DNA of 64,000 nt from NCBI GenBank assembly GCA_028285105.1, contig JANQQE010000011.1:509856-573855 (forward strand), written 5' to 3'. Of this stretch, positions 36,465 through 45,615 are shown piece after piece. This DNA is from Alphaproteobacteria bacterium. GTDB lineage: Bacteria; Planctomycetota; Phycisphaerae; UBA1845. The notes below the pieces were generated by a model. The model had not been told where the DNA came from and ran no database searches. It saw only the letters and a program-made list of their open reading frames with translations. Numbering within the stretch: the stretch's first letter is position 1; every line of letters starts with the position of its first letter. A program made the position numbers and the translations under genes.

Positions 36465-37502
36465 TCAATTCGCTGAATCGACGTACGCACCGATGTCATC
36501 TTTCCGCTCATCGGGCAGCGCGTCAAACGTCGCATTCAATTCACCGACCAGATACGTCATCCGGACAGCCCGCACATATTGCACGCCATCAAGCGGATCG
36601 GACGCCCGCACCAATACCCCTACCAATACCGCATCTTCGTCGAACACACCGCCGCCGCTCATCCCGCCAGCCGCCGGTCCGCGATAGATGAACTCGGCTT
36701 CGGGATCGTATTCGATAAACCCTTCCACGTCGCCAACATCGGCAAGCATTTGAAGGACGCGTGCGATCTCGGTGTCATCCAGGACGGTTCCGATGCTGGC
36801 TGTCATTTCTCCCGCGAACGCGCCCTCTGCCGGGAATCCGACAGCCATCACCAAATCTCCGGGATCGACACCCGTAAATGTCGGCGCGGTTGTGGTGCGC
36901 TGGAGCGGATCGTAAATGTCTGGAGGTGCAAGGTGCAGCGGTTCGGGCTGAGGCGCCAGCAATCCAGTTTGCAACTTCTGATTGTCAACGACCGCGACGA
37001 ACGCATCGTAGCGTGGCAGAATATCCTGAAAGAAATTGTTGTTCTGGTCAGCCGGCGTCGGAAGATTAAAAAAATCGAACAAGGGTGAAGCATCTTCATC
37101 GAGGGCGCCCCCTTCCGGCGCAACATATCGCAAACGGACGACGCCAGTCTCCTCCGACGGATCGCGCAGTTCGGCTTGTATCTCTGTCCCCCTCGGTCCG
37201 AACCAACCGACGCCCAATGTGTGGACGGCTGACACCAGAAGCGCCGAACCGGCTTCCGTACTCCGCGACCAGATCGCCGCACTCGCGTTGCTCGAACGCG
37301 CCACTCGGCCATGGGTTTCGTCGATCCAATCGCGACAGGGATGATCGGTTTGATCGAGTGTCGAAAAGACTTCCAGCAACGTATCCGACGGTGCACAAAC
37401 GGACGGCAGTGGCGTTGCATCGCAGCCACCCAGCCACAGCGCCATCGAAAGCATCAAACTTGCCTTAAGCTTCGGATCAGTATATTTCGCTGATTTGACC
37501 AT
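36465..37502 (-). CDS. trypsin-like serine peptidase, probable lipoprotein
   Basis: The 345-residue product starts at ATG 37502 with a signal ending MALWLGGC, a good lipobox (Cys27). A chymotrypsin-fold triad can be proposed: His94 in LLVSAVHTLG, Asp166 in RYDAFVAVV, and Ser282 in AAGGMSGGGVFD. LVMAVGFPAEG and VLVGVLVRA lie in positions expected for the fold. Overall similarity to S1 peptidases is low, so this is a motif-based call. It is probably a surface or periplasmic lipoprotein, and diverges from the small lipoprotein gene at 37745 across about 240 bases. The open frame extends to 37619, but the upstream part lacks a signal sequence. Confidence 0.7.
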   Translation of the reverse strand: MVKSAKYTDPKLKASLMLSMALWLGGCDATPLPSVCAPSDTLLEVFSTLDQTDHPCRDWIDETHGRVARSSNASAAIWSRSTEAGSALLVSAVHTLGVGWFGPRGTEIQAELRDPSEETGVVRLRYVAPEGGALDEDASPLFDFFNLPTPADQNNNFFQDILPRYDAFVAVVDNQKLQTGLLAPQPEPLHLAPPDIYDPLQRTTTAPTFTGVDPGDLVMAVGFPAEGAFAGEMTASIGTVLDDTEIARVLQMLADVGDVEGFIEYDPEAEFIYRGPAAGGMSGGGVFDEDAVLVGVLVRASDPLDGVQYVRAVRMTYLVGELNATFDALPDERKDDIGAYVDSAN

Positions 37503-37744
37503 ATTAGCCTGACCCACTACGAGTACCAATGGATAAGCCATAGCAATGCACAGTTGGCGACGTGCCGGCACTACGTGGCATCGATCAACCTGATGAAACA
37601 AGGTCAAGCTGCCGATCATTAGAGTATTCGTGCCAAAAGTATCCGGACGAGCATGAACGACCGGACGAGACTTTCACCCATGTCGCGAACAATTCCTCAT
37701 TGGGTATACGCGGCGGCTTGGGATTCGACAAGGAAACGATCAAA

Positions 37745-38110
37745 ATGAAATCAAACCGCATCAGCAATTCAATCTTTCCGATTCTCGCAGGATTGTTCGC
37801 GAGCCTCGGGTGTACGATCAACCTCGATCTCGGAACCGATTCGCTGTTTCCGGAGGGGTCAGCATTTGTGGTTTCCGGAACGGCTGAACTTGCCAACGTC
37901 GATGGCGCACCGTGCAACGTGTGGATTGGCGAGAATGGCGCGATCTACCATCTCTTCCAGTCGCCGCAGGTGGACAACGGCGACTTCGACGAAATCACGA
38001 CGCCGGGTGTGACGTCTCGATTGCTGATCGCCACCCGCAGCGATCTGGTGGTAGACTGCGAAATCGGAACGACGGTGGATGTCGAAGATGTCCTCGAAAT
38101 CGTCCCCTAA
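37745..38110 (+). CDS. small probable lipoprotein
   Basis: The 121-residue product starts at ATG 37745, which has AAGGA about 10 bases upstream. A signal with lipobox GLFASLGC is followed by about 95 residues of beta-rich, acidic sequence (VDGAPCNVWIGENGAIYHLF, TRSDLVVDCEIGTTVD) with two further cysteines. No family is recognised. It is divergent from the trypsin-like lipoprotein and might be its partner or substrate, but that is only suggested by position. The frame is open upstream to 37562 without coding character. Confidence 0.6.
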   Translation: MKSNRISNSIFPILAGLFASLGCTINLDLGTDSLFPEGSAFVVSGTAELANVDGAPCNVWIGENGAIYHLFQSPQVDNGDFDEITTPGVTSRLLIATRSDLVVDCEIGTTVDVEDVLEIVP

Positions 38111-38294
38111 AGTCGGCTGATTTGCCGTTGACGACGGGACCACGCTTGCAGTTTTCGCCAGATTCCGCACACATTGGCGAACCCAAAATCCCTGCTATAC
38201 TGCGGACTTGGGGCTGCTTGAATTCAATCGATCAAAAGTACAATTGACCGAGGAACCACGCAGCCACTGTATTCTACGTGTGCGGAGCAAATCC

Positions 38295-38858
38295 ATGATC
38301 AAGGCAGTCGAACTTCGGAAGGGTAAGACCATCATTCACGATGGCGATTTATTCATCGTGCATGAAGCCTCCCACGTCGCCAAGGGCAACAAGCGCAGTT
38401 ACATGCAAGCCCGATTGAAGAACTTCAAACAAGGCAACGTGATCGACGTCCGTTTCAGCGTCGACGATCGCATCGAGGTTCCGTTCGTCGAGGGCAAATA
38501 CTTCGAGTTTCTGTACGAAGACGCCTCCGGGTTCGTGTTGATGGACACGCAGACCTACGACCAGATCATAGTCACCGAAGACATCGTCGGCTCGGCGAAG
38601 GAATACCTCTCGCCCAACAGCAAAGTAAGCTGCCAGATTCTCGATGGGGATGTCATTTCGTTTGAATTACCCAACGTCGTCGTGCTGGAAATCACCGACA
38701 CGCCCCCGGTCGTCAAAGGTGCCACCGCATCGGCTCAACTAAAGGACGCCACGCTAGAAACCGGCGCCAAAGTCCGAGTGCCATCATTCGTAGCCCCCGG
38801 CGACAAAATCCGCGTAGACACCCGAACTGGCGATTACCTCGACCGCGCCAAGGAGTAA
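38295..38858 (+). CDS. efp: elongation factor P
   Basis: EF-P relieves ribosomes stalled at polyproline. The 187-residue protein has the three beta-barrel domains, with MIKAVELRKGKTIIHDGDLF at the start, KNFKQGNVIDVRFSVDDRIE in the middle and the family signature region VPSFVAPGDKIRVDTRTGDY near the end. The domain I loop reads ASHVAKGNKRSYMQ. The position that is Lys34 in E. coli (Lys32 in Bacillus) is Asn32 here, and the Pro before Gly is Lys30. Known modification systems for this residue therefore would not fit. I start at ATG 38295, where homology begins. A longer frame from 38208 is unlikely. No EpmA/EpmB/EarP gene is nearby. Confidence 0.95.
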   Translation: MIKAVELRKGKTIIHDGDLFIVHEASHVAKGNKRSYMQARLKNFKQGNVIDVRFSVDDRIEVPFVEGKYFEFLYEDASGFVLMDTQTYDQIIVTEDIVGSAKEYLSPNSKVSCQILDGDVISFELPNVVVLEITDTPPVVKGATASAQLKDATLETGAKVRVPSFVAPGDKIRVDTRTGDYLDRAKE

Positions 38859-39023
38859 GAAAGAACAACGTGGCCCGCCATTCCAAGGTGGGGGACTGAA
38901 AAACGTCAAACCTAATCAAATAAAACGACTATTCCGAGATGATGCGTTCCCTTCCGTCCCCTACAGAATACGCGACGGTCCCCCTTTCAGAAGAACAAAT
39001 AAGAAGTTCTCCACTCGAAATCT

Positions 39024-39680
39024 ATGACAACAATTCTCAAAATTGACGCTAGTGCCCGTGGTGATCGATCGCTCACTCGGAAATTGTCTTCCCATTTTGT
39101 TCAACAATGGATGGAACACCGTCCGGAAGATGTCGTTGTTGAACGCGACGTTGGCAGGAACCCACCACCGCCAGTAACCGAAGATTGGATTGCCGGTGTG
39201 TTCACTCCTCCGCACGACAGGTCCGAAGAGCAAAACGACTTAATCGCACTTTCGGATATCCTGATTGCAGAGGTCGCGGCGGCTGACATCATTTTGATTT
39301 CTACGCCGATGTACAACTATGGCATGCCCTCTTCACTAAAAGCGTGGTTCGACCAGGTTATTCGCATCAATGAGACGTTCTCTTTTGATCTTGGGCGCGG
39401 AGACTATCCACTCGCGCCAATTCTAAGTGGAAAGATACTCGTCATCCTGACATCGTCTGGTGAATTTGGCTTCGCAACCGGCGGGGCGCGCGAACACATG
39501 AACCATCTGGTTCCTCACATCAAAACCTGTTCATTCTATCTCGGCGTAGAGAGCGACGATTGCATTCATCATATTGGGATTGAATATCAAGAATTCCGAG
39601 ATGACCGCCACCAGAGATCCGTTGACGATGCCAACAACGGCGTTGTTGTACTCGTCGAAAGACTAGTCAATATGGCTTAG
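39024..39680 (+). CDS. azoR: FMN-dependent NADH-azoreductase
   Basis: The 218-residue flavodoxin-like protein matches AzoR-type quinone/azo reductases: ILKIDASARGDRSLTRKLSS for FMN phosphate binding, ISTPMYNYGMPSSLKAWFDQ with the FMN ring-binding loop, VIRINETFSFD, and LTSSGEFGF. It reduces quinones or azo compounds with NADH in the cytoplasm. Length is as expected (200-220). Start ATG 39024. It stands alone between efp and the large mosaic protein gene, so regulation is not evident. Confidence 0.92.
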   Translation: MTTILKIDASARGDRSLTRKLSSHFVQQWMEHRPEDVVVERDVGRNPPPPVTEDWIAGVFTPPHDRSEEQNDLIALSDILIAEVAAADIILISTPMYNYGMPSSLKAWFDQVIRINETFSFDLGRGDYPLAPILSGKILVILTSSGEFGFATGGAREHMNHLVPHIKTCSFYLGVESDDCIHHIGIEYQEFRDDRHQRSVDDANNGVVVLVERLVNMA

Positions 39681-39767
39681 CGCTTTGATTATTCAGGACA
39701 GCCATTTTTGTCGGCGCATCGATTGACTACTTGTTGGCCAAATTGAGATTTCCGTATGTCGTCAGTT

Positions 39768-39788
39768 CCCCAGGCTGGAAGCCTGGGG
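39768..39788. repeat. palindromic hairpin CCCCAGGCT-gga-AGCCTGGGG
   Basis: A perfect 9-base-pair stem with a 3-base loop sits between the convergent azoR and mosaic-protein genes. It is not followed by a clean T-run on either strand. It may end both transcripts or be a copy of a dispersed REP-type element. Confidence 0.6.
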
Positions 39789-39813
39789 CACCCACACCCA
39801 GTTTCGACGGCGA

Positions 39814-42800
39814 TTAGAAGTCAATCAGGTACTCCTGTATCGCCGCGAAGTCTTCGACGTCCACATCGCCATCGTTGTCATCATCAAACGCCTGCCGGCA
39901 TAGTGCGGATGGTGTTGCGAATCCGGCTCCGCTGTGCGGCCCGCTCAGGCATGATGCGAATGCATCGTAGTCATCCAGATCGACATCGCCGTCGGCATCG
40001 AAGTCGCCCGGTGGTGGGGCTTCGCAGTTTGTTGCGCAAGTAGAACCGTTGCCTTGATAGACCCACGGTAGCGATTCGCAGAATGCCTGGTCGATGTCGT
40101 CGTTGCAAACGCTGCCTGTCGGCGAGCAGCATGCGCCCAGTTGGCGACACCCGTTCGAGTCCACCATTTCTTCGGGCAGCGTATCCGGGCAAAGGTCGAT
40201 GCAATCTTCCACCCCGTCACCGTCGGTGTCATCGTCTGGCACGCCACATCCACACACGCCAGCCAGCGACTTGGTCGGGTCAAGCGGACATTCCTCGTTG
40301 CAGTTCGTGAATCCGTCGGCATCGCTGTCGGTCGTACATGTGGTGCCGTTGCCTTGATACTTACCGTTATTCAGCCCCTCGCATCCACCTTGATCCAAAC
40401 CGCTGAGGCACTGACCGATCGCAAAGCAGCACGCCCCCACCATCGGGCATCCGTCCGCGTCGACCGGTTCAGTTGGCGCTGTCCCCGGGCACAAGTCGAG
40501 GCAGTCGATCACTCCGTCGCCATCCGTATCCAATACATCCGATTGGCCGCATCCGCAGATACCCGGCTCGGTTTTGGTGCCGTCGAGCGGGCAGGATTCG
40601 CAGTTGTCGATCGCACCGTCGCCGTCGGTATCGGCGTCGCATTCGTCGGGAACGCTGTTGGAATCGCAGTCGAGGTTGGCGGCAGCGTCGCAGTTGTCGG
40701 GGATGCCGTTGTCGTTGCAATCGGCGTCGCAATTCATCGTGCAATAGAACGGTCCGCCATCCGCCGAACTTTGCTCGCTAATCTCGCATTCGTCGGGGAT
40801 GCCGTCCGCATTGCAATCGGTCGCGCAGTTCGATTCGCAGAAGTACATCCCGCCCATGGTGGCTGCGTCGATCTCGCATTCGTCGGGCAAACCGTTGCCA
40901 TTGCAGTCATCGCTGGTGAGGTTGATGATGTCGAGATCGTCGAGCGTACCGTTATTGTTGCAATCTTCGCACTCGTCGGGAATCTCGTTGGCGTTGTCGT
41001 CGAAGCTGTTGCCCATCGAAATGTCGAGGTCATCGGGCACGCCGTTGGTGTTGCAGTCTTCGCATTCGTCGGGGATACCGTTCGAGTTGGCATCGCCGCT
41101 GGTCTGGTTGGCCAGGTCGACCACATCCGGAATCGTGTTGCCATTGCAATCTTCGCACTCGTCGGGCACGTCGTTGCCATCGACATCCGCGCTGGTCGCA
41201 CCTGCAATGTCGCAATCGTCCGGTACGCCGTTCGCGTTGCAATCGCCAACCGGAAGATACTCGACGCTCACCGAAATCGACGAACCTTGCGGGCACTCAT
41301 CGACGAAGGCCGATGCGGTCATCACGATGTCAGCCGGCCCAACCCCCACGATCTGATTGTACATTGCAGCGGAAAGGGTGATCGCATCGACATCTGCAAT
41401 CGCAGGGCAATCGCTGGCCATCCCCGTAAAGACTTCGCCCAGCGACGTGCCGTTCAACTCGACCATCACCGTCTCAACCGGCGACGCCAGGTCCGCAATC
41501 GCGGAGAACGTCAGTGTCACATCGCCGACAGCTGGCCGCATGTCGTTAACAATAAATTGAAGCGGACCGGCTCCTCCGAATACCGGTGACAACAGAAACG
41601 ATGACTCGAACACCGGATCGAATTCTTCGCAAACGTCCGGTACGGCATTGGCGTTGCAGTCGGTTTTGTTTTCATCCGGAACACCGCTGCCGTCGCAATC
41701 GCTGCTCGTACCGCCGCTGATATCGCACGTGTCGGGGATACCGTTGTTGTTCAGGTCGGCGACACAGTTCATCGTGCAAAAGAACGGGCCGCCCGCCGCA
41801 CCGCTCAGTTCGTCGATGTTGCACTCGTCGGGAATCGCATCCACGTTGCAGTCACTGCTGCTGTTCGACGCGATGTCGCAACTGTCGGCGATGGCATTTT
41901 GGTTGCAATCCGGTTCGCACTCGTCGGGTACGCCGTCCATTGCGCAGTCCGCACTTGATCCCGCAGCAATCTCAGCCGCATCCGGAATGCCATTGTTGTT
42001 GCAATCCGGCTGACGTTCGTACGCCCCCATGTCGACAATCGGAGCGGTACCGATACCGGTGTCTGCAACGGTTGGATCGTCCGTGAATCGCGGCAATCCA
42101 TCGAAGTCGAACAACGCAACCGACCCATCGAAGACTGCCGCATTGTCGCCGGCGTCAATGCACGGCGACGACGGCGCGAGCGAAGGCAAGTCGTCCAACG
42201 TACCGGCAAGATTGTCCGCCCCATCCGCATCGACAAACAACGGATCGAGTGCAATGTTCCCCGCGCCGCCTAGCCCACCGGTCAGTCCCATTACGCACGA
42301 CGTCGCCAGCGAAACCGTGCCGGAATTGCGGTAAATCTGGCTGACTTCACCCATGCCGGCCAAGTCGCTGTTGGCCCAAAGGATGCTGTTCTGAACCGTC
42401 GCGTGACCACCGGCAATCAAAGTGATCGCCCCGCCGAAATCGTCAGCCACATTCGCATTGAACGTGCAGTTGACGATGGCAGGGCTCGCCGTCGAAGACA
42501 CATAGAGCGCTCCACCGTTGGCATCGACCCCGGCACCGTTGCCCATGTTGTCTGCGATGTTTCCGGCAAAGACGCAATTCTGCAAGGTCGGCGTACTCTG
42601 CGACGAAATGAACATCGCCCCGCCAACCCCGCCACCGGAATCGAAAGCGGCTACGTTTCCGAGGAATCGGCAGCGGTCAAACACGCCCGTACTCGACGTC
42701 ACGAAATATACGGCTCCACCGAATGCCGACGTATTGTTGACGAATTCTGTTGCGATGAACTCAACGTCGCTGTTCTGACATCGGACCGCACCAGCCGTCG

Positions 42801-45435
42801 CTCGATTGCCCTTGACCTGACAATTCCAAACTTCGATCGAACTGTCCACGATGCGAATAGCTGCACCTGAATTGTCAGGACTCGCCCCGTCAGCCACACC
42901 GCCCGAAATCGTGAATCCATCCAGCACCGGCGCGTTGGCGAGCGATTCTGCAAGCACCACGTGATAGCTGTTGTCGGTGGTGATGCCACCGATATCGTTG
43001 CTGTCCAGATCGCCCGAAAGCACCGTACCGTTCGTAACCGGATCACTGTTGCGCTGGCTGCGAACCGTTTCGATACCGGTAAATCCACCGTACAGTCTCA
43101 CATTCTCCGTCAGTACAAACGAAGCAGCGCGATCACCGCCGCCCCCTGCCGGTTTGTAAGTTCCCTGCGCGACCCAGATTTCTGTCGGCAGGCAATTCGA
43201 GTTCACGTCGGTCATCGCCGTTTGCAAACTCGTATACGCATCGGCCCAACTCGAACCGTTGTTGGCACCGCTGGTGGCGGTCCGATCGACGTAGATCAGT
43301 TGCTCTTCGCAGATGTCGAACAATTCATTGAGGTTGCAGTCGTCTGCCGACTCGCAAACGTCGGGGATGGCATTGGAGTTGCAGTCTTCAGCGCCGCGAT
43401 CAAGGTCGCATTCGTCGGGAATGCCATTTGTATCACAGTCGAGGCTGAACCCGGAGCCGATGTCGCACGCATCGATCGTACCGTTGTCGTTGCAATCGGA
43501 ATCGACGATCAACTCGACCCGATCAATCTGCCAACCGACACCGTCGTTGCTCATGTTGTCGCTGGAGTCGAAGTGCCATTCGAGCGTGACGGTCTGCCCC
43601 GCGTACTCGGTAAGGTCAACGATGCGGGTTTCCCAAACGCCAATCGTCGCAACCGGTCCAACATCGTCGGCGATCGTACCGTTGATACTCAACCATGCCG
43701 CATCGAATCCACCAGGGGCAACACCGCGATCGCCATCGTAGAGCGAGCAGTATTCCAGTTGCGTCGAGTTCGCCGACGGTGGAATCGAAATTGCTTCCAA
43801 CGCAAGCGTACCGCTCTCGATCGCACCGGTGTCGAACGAACACGACGCATCTTCGCCAAAGTACGCCCAACCCGGCGCATCGCATCCGCCTCCTTGATCG
43901 CAACTGGTGGTAACGTGCCACAACCCCGTCGCCGTCCAATCGCCGGGCAAACCGGCATTGAAGTCGCTACCGGCCAACGCGCTTTCGTCAAAGTATTCGC
44001 ACACGTCGGGAATTGCGTTGTCGTTGCAGTCTTCAGCACCGCCCACAATGTCGCAGCCGTCAGCAAACCCGTTGGCGTCGCAGTCCGGTTCGCAATCGTC
44101 CGGGATTCCATTTGTGTTGCAATCGGTCTGCGAACCGCAGTTCGGAACCGGGAAATCGATGGAGCAAAGGTTGCCCGTGGCTGTGTTGATCGCGCCGCAG
44201 TCGATGTCGCAATTGTCCGGGATGGCGTTGGCGTTGCAGTCAAGGTTACTGGCGTCGAAGACATACGCCGCACCCGCACCTCCATTGGCAAAAGGCGCAC
44301 CGCCAACGATGACATCCCCCGAAATCGAAACCGAAGTTCCAAGTGCGTCAGCCGCTGCCCCATCGCTGGCAACCAGTCGAGTAACTTCGACCCAACTCGA
44401 TCCGCTTTGTTTATAGGCGTAGAGTGCTCCGGCACCGGAATCGACACCCGGTGCGCCGACAACCAGCAAGTCGCCATCCAGCGCAACCGATGCTCCAAAC
44501 AAATCGCCCGCAGTTCCATCCGATGGCGTCACCTTGAACGTTTGCGGCCAGGCGCCGGCATTGTCTTCGAAAATGTAGACCGCCCCCACACCGCCGTGTC
44601 GAATCGCTCCGGTCGCGATGGTAAATCCATCGACAGCCACCGACGTTCCCAGTTCATCGTCGATTGCGGCATCGTTTGCAAAGAGGATGGCTTCCTCCGG
44701 CCAATTCGTTCCATTTCGACGATAGACGTAGACCGCGCCGGATGACGTGGAGATGTGATCGCCCGGAGCGCCGACCGCCGCGATATTCCCGGAGATGCCC
44801 ACCGACGTACCGAAAACGTCGCGCACCTGCCGATCGGATGCAAGGAGCTTTTTTTGCTGCGGCCAGAGTGCGCCGTTGCGGGCGAAGATGTATGCCGATC
44901 CTGCCAGATTGCCATCGTCATCATTGCCAAGCGCTCCGACGACAGTGTAATCGCCATCAATGAACGCGCTGATGCCGAATACGTCGAAGGCGTTCGCATC
45001 GGAAGCGGTGACCTTGACTTCCTGTCCCCAGGTGCTGCCTTGCCACGTGTACAGATAGGCCGATCCGGAGAACGACCCATTATCGGCATTGCGCGGTGCG
45101 CCGATGATGGCGTAAGTGCCACCGATTGACACTGCATTGCCGTATCGATCGCCAGCCGCTGACTCCGAACCCACGAAGGCCGATTGTGGCGACCACGTGC
45201 TGCCCGAAAGTTCGAACGGAAAGATTCTTCCAGCTTCTATTCCAATGGCGTCGTCAAGGCGTGCGCCGACGAGCATTCGAACGTCCAAAACCGCAACCGA
45301 CGATGCAAACTCATCGCCCGACACCGATGCGGTGGCTGTGACGATCTCGCTTTCGAATTGATCTACCGCTTGAACGTGGATCGGAAATGTGAAAAGCAAG
45401 CACGCAACAATCGATGCATGGGATAGCATTTTCAT
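39814..45435 (-). CDS. giant secreted mosaic protein: FG-GAP, thrombospondin-3-like repeats, beta-helix, dockerin-like tail
   Basis: The 1873-residue product has a signal peptide (MLSHASIVACLLFTFPIHVQA). FG-GAP/beta-propeller-like repeats follow at about 25-395 (GDYTVVGALGNDDDG and variants). Then come acidic D-C-N-x-N-G-I-P-D-x-C-D repeats in several blocks (about 397-480, 645-710, 1148-1278, 1395-1810). These repeats enclose a jelly-roll-like domain (480-645), a parallel beta-helix of the pectin-lyase/choice-of-anchor Q type (708-1148; LDGFTISGGVADG, GGAVYF, GGALYV) and a small beta domain (1278-1395). The last about 65 residues hold two calcium loops (DFDADGDVDLDDYDAF, DDDNDGDVDVEDF). It is probably calcium-stabilised and cell-surface or extracellular, with a binding or structural role; no enzyme site is visible. 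Start ATG 45435 has only a weak AGGG. Confidence 0.88.
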   Translation of the reverse strand: MKMLSHASIVACLLFTFPIHVQAVDQFESEIVTATASVSGDEFASSVAVLDVRMLVGARLDDAIGIEAGRIFPFELSGSTWSPQSAFVGSESAAGDRYGNAVSIGGTYAIIGAPRNADNGSFSGSAYLYTWQGSTWGQEVKVTASDANAFDVFGISAFIDGDYTVVGALGNDDDGNLAGSAYIFARNGALWPQQKKLLASDRQVRDVFGTSVGISGNIAAVGAPGDHISTSSGAVYVYRRNGTNWPEEAILFANDAAIDDELGTSVAVDGFTIATGAIRHGGVGAVYIFEDNAGAWPQTFKVTPSDGTAGDLFGASVALDGDLLVVGAPGVDSGAGALYAYKQSGSSWVEVTRLVASDGAAADALGTSVSISGDVIVGGAPFANGGAGAAYVFDASNLDCNANAIPDNCDIDCGAINTATGNLCSIDFPVPNCGSQTDCNTNGIPDDCEPDCDANGFADGCDIVGGAEDCNDNAIPDVCEYFDESALAGSDFNAGLPGDWTATGLWHVTTSCDQGGGCDAPGWAYFGEDASCSFDTGAIESGTLALEAISIPPSANSTQLEYCSLYDGDRGVAPGGFDAAWLSINGTIADDVGPVATIGVWETRIVDLTEYAGQTVTLEWHFDSSDNMSNDGVGWQIDRVELIVDSDCNDNGTIDACDIGSGFSLDCDTNGIPDECDLDRGAEDCNSNAIPDVCESADDCNLNELFDICEEQLIYVDRTATSGANNGSSWADAYTSLQTAMTDVNSNCLPTEIWVAQGTYKPAGGGGDRAASFVLTENVRLYGGFTGIETVRSQRNSDPVTNGTVLSGDLDSNDIGGITTDNSYHVVLAESLANAPVLDGFTISGGVADGASPDNSGAAIRIVDSSIEVWNCQVKGNRATAGAVRCQNSDVEFIATEFVNNTSAFGGAVYFVTSSTGVFDRCRFLGNVAAFDSGGGVGGAMFISSQSTPTLQNCVFAGNIADNMGNGAGVDANGGALYVSSTASPAIVNCTFNANVADDFGGAITLIAGGHATVQNSILWANSDLAGMGEVSQIYRNSGTVSLATSCVMGLTGGLGGAGNIALDPLFVDADGADNLAGTLDDLPSLAPSSPCIDAGDNAAVFDGSVALFDFDGLPRFTDDPTVADTGIGTAPIVDMGAYERQPDCNNNGIPDAAEIAAGSSADCAMDGVPDECEPDCNQNAIADSCDIASNSSSDCNVDAIPDECNIDELSGAAGGPFFCTMNCVADLNNNGIPDTCDISGGTSSDCDGSGVPDENKTDCNANAVPDVCEEFDPVFESSFLLSPVFGGAGPLQFIVNDMRPAVGDVTLTFSAIADLASPVETVMVELNGTSLGEVFTGMASDCPAIADVDAITLSAAMYNQIVGVGPADIVMTASAFVDECPQGSSISVSVEYLPVGDCNANGVPDDCDIAGATSADVDGNDVPDECEDCNGNTIPDVVDLANQTSGDANSNGIPDECEDCNTNGVPDDLDISMGNSFDDNANEIPDECEDCNNNGTLDDLDIINLTSDDCNGNGLPDECEIDAATMGGMYFCESNCATDCNADGIPDECEISEQSSADGGPFYCTMNCDADCNDNGIPDNCDAAANLDCDSNSVPDECDADTDGDGAIDNCESCPLDGTKTEPGICGCGQSDVLDTDGDGVIDCLDLCPGTAPTEPVDADGCPMVGACCFAIGQCLSGLDQGGCEGLNNGKYQGNGTTCTTDSDADGFTNCNEECPLDPTKSLAGVCGCGVPDDDTDGDGVEDCIDLCPDTLPEEMVDSNGCRQLGACCSPTGSVCNDDIDQAFCESLPWVYQGNGSTCATNCEAPPPGDFDADGDVDLDDYDAFASCLSGPHSGAGFATPSALCRQAFDDDNDGDVDVEDFAAIQEYLIDF

Positions 45436-45615
45436 TCTAATTGAACACCCTGGCGGCAAGCATCCACGAAGTGCCAACGCTGGCAAGATTCGACGTCAGA
45501 AGCTGCAATGCCGCACCATTCGATATCGGACCTTGTCAATGCACGCCTTGAGGGGTGGATGGTGGCGTCATATGAAATGAATCGGGCGTCACACCGCACC
45601 CGCGAACGACCGATA

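Noticed and set aside
42961..44745. 594-codon plus-strand frame, and a similar one at 40141-41589
   Set aside because: Both are antisense to the mosaic protein. The long open frames are a by-product of GC-rich, Asp/Cys/Asn-repeat codons on the other strand.
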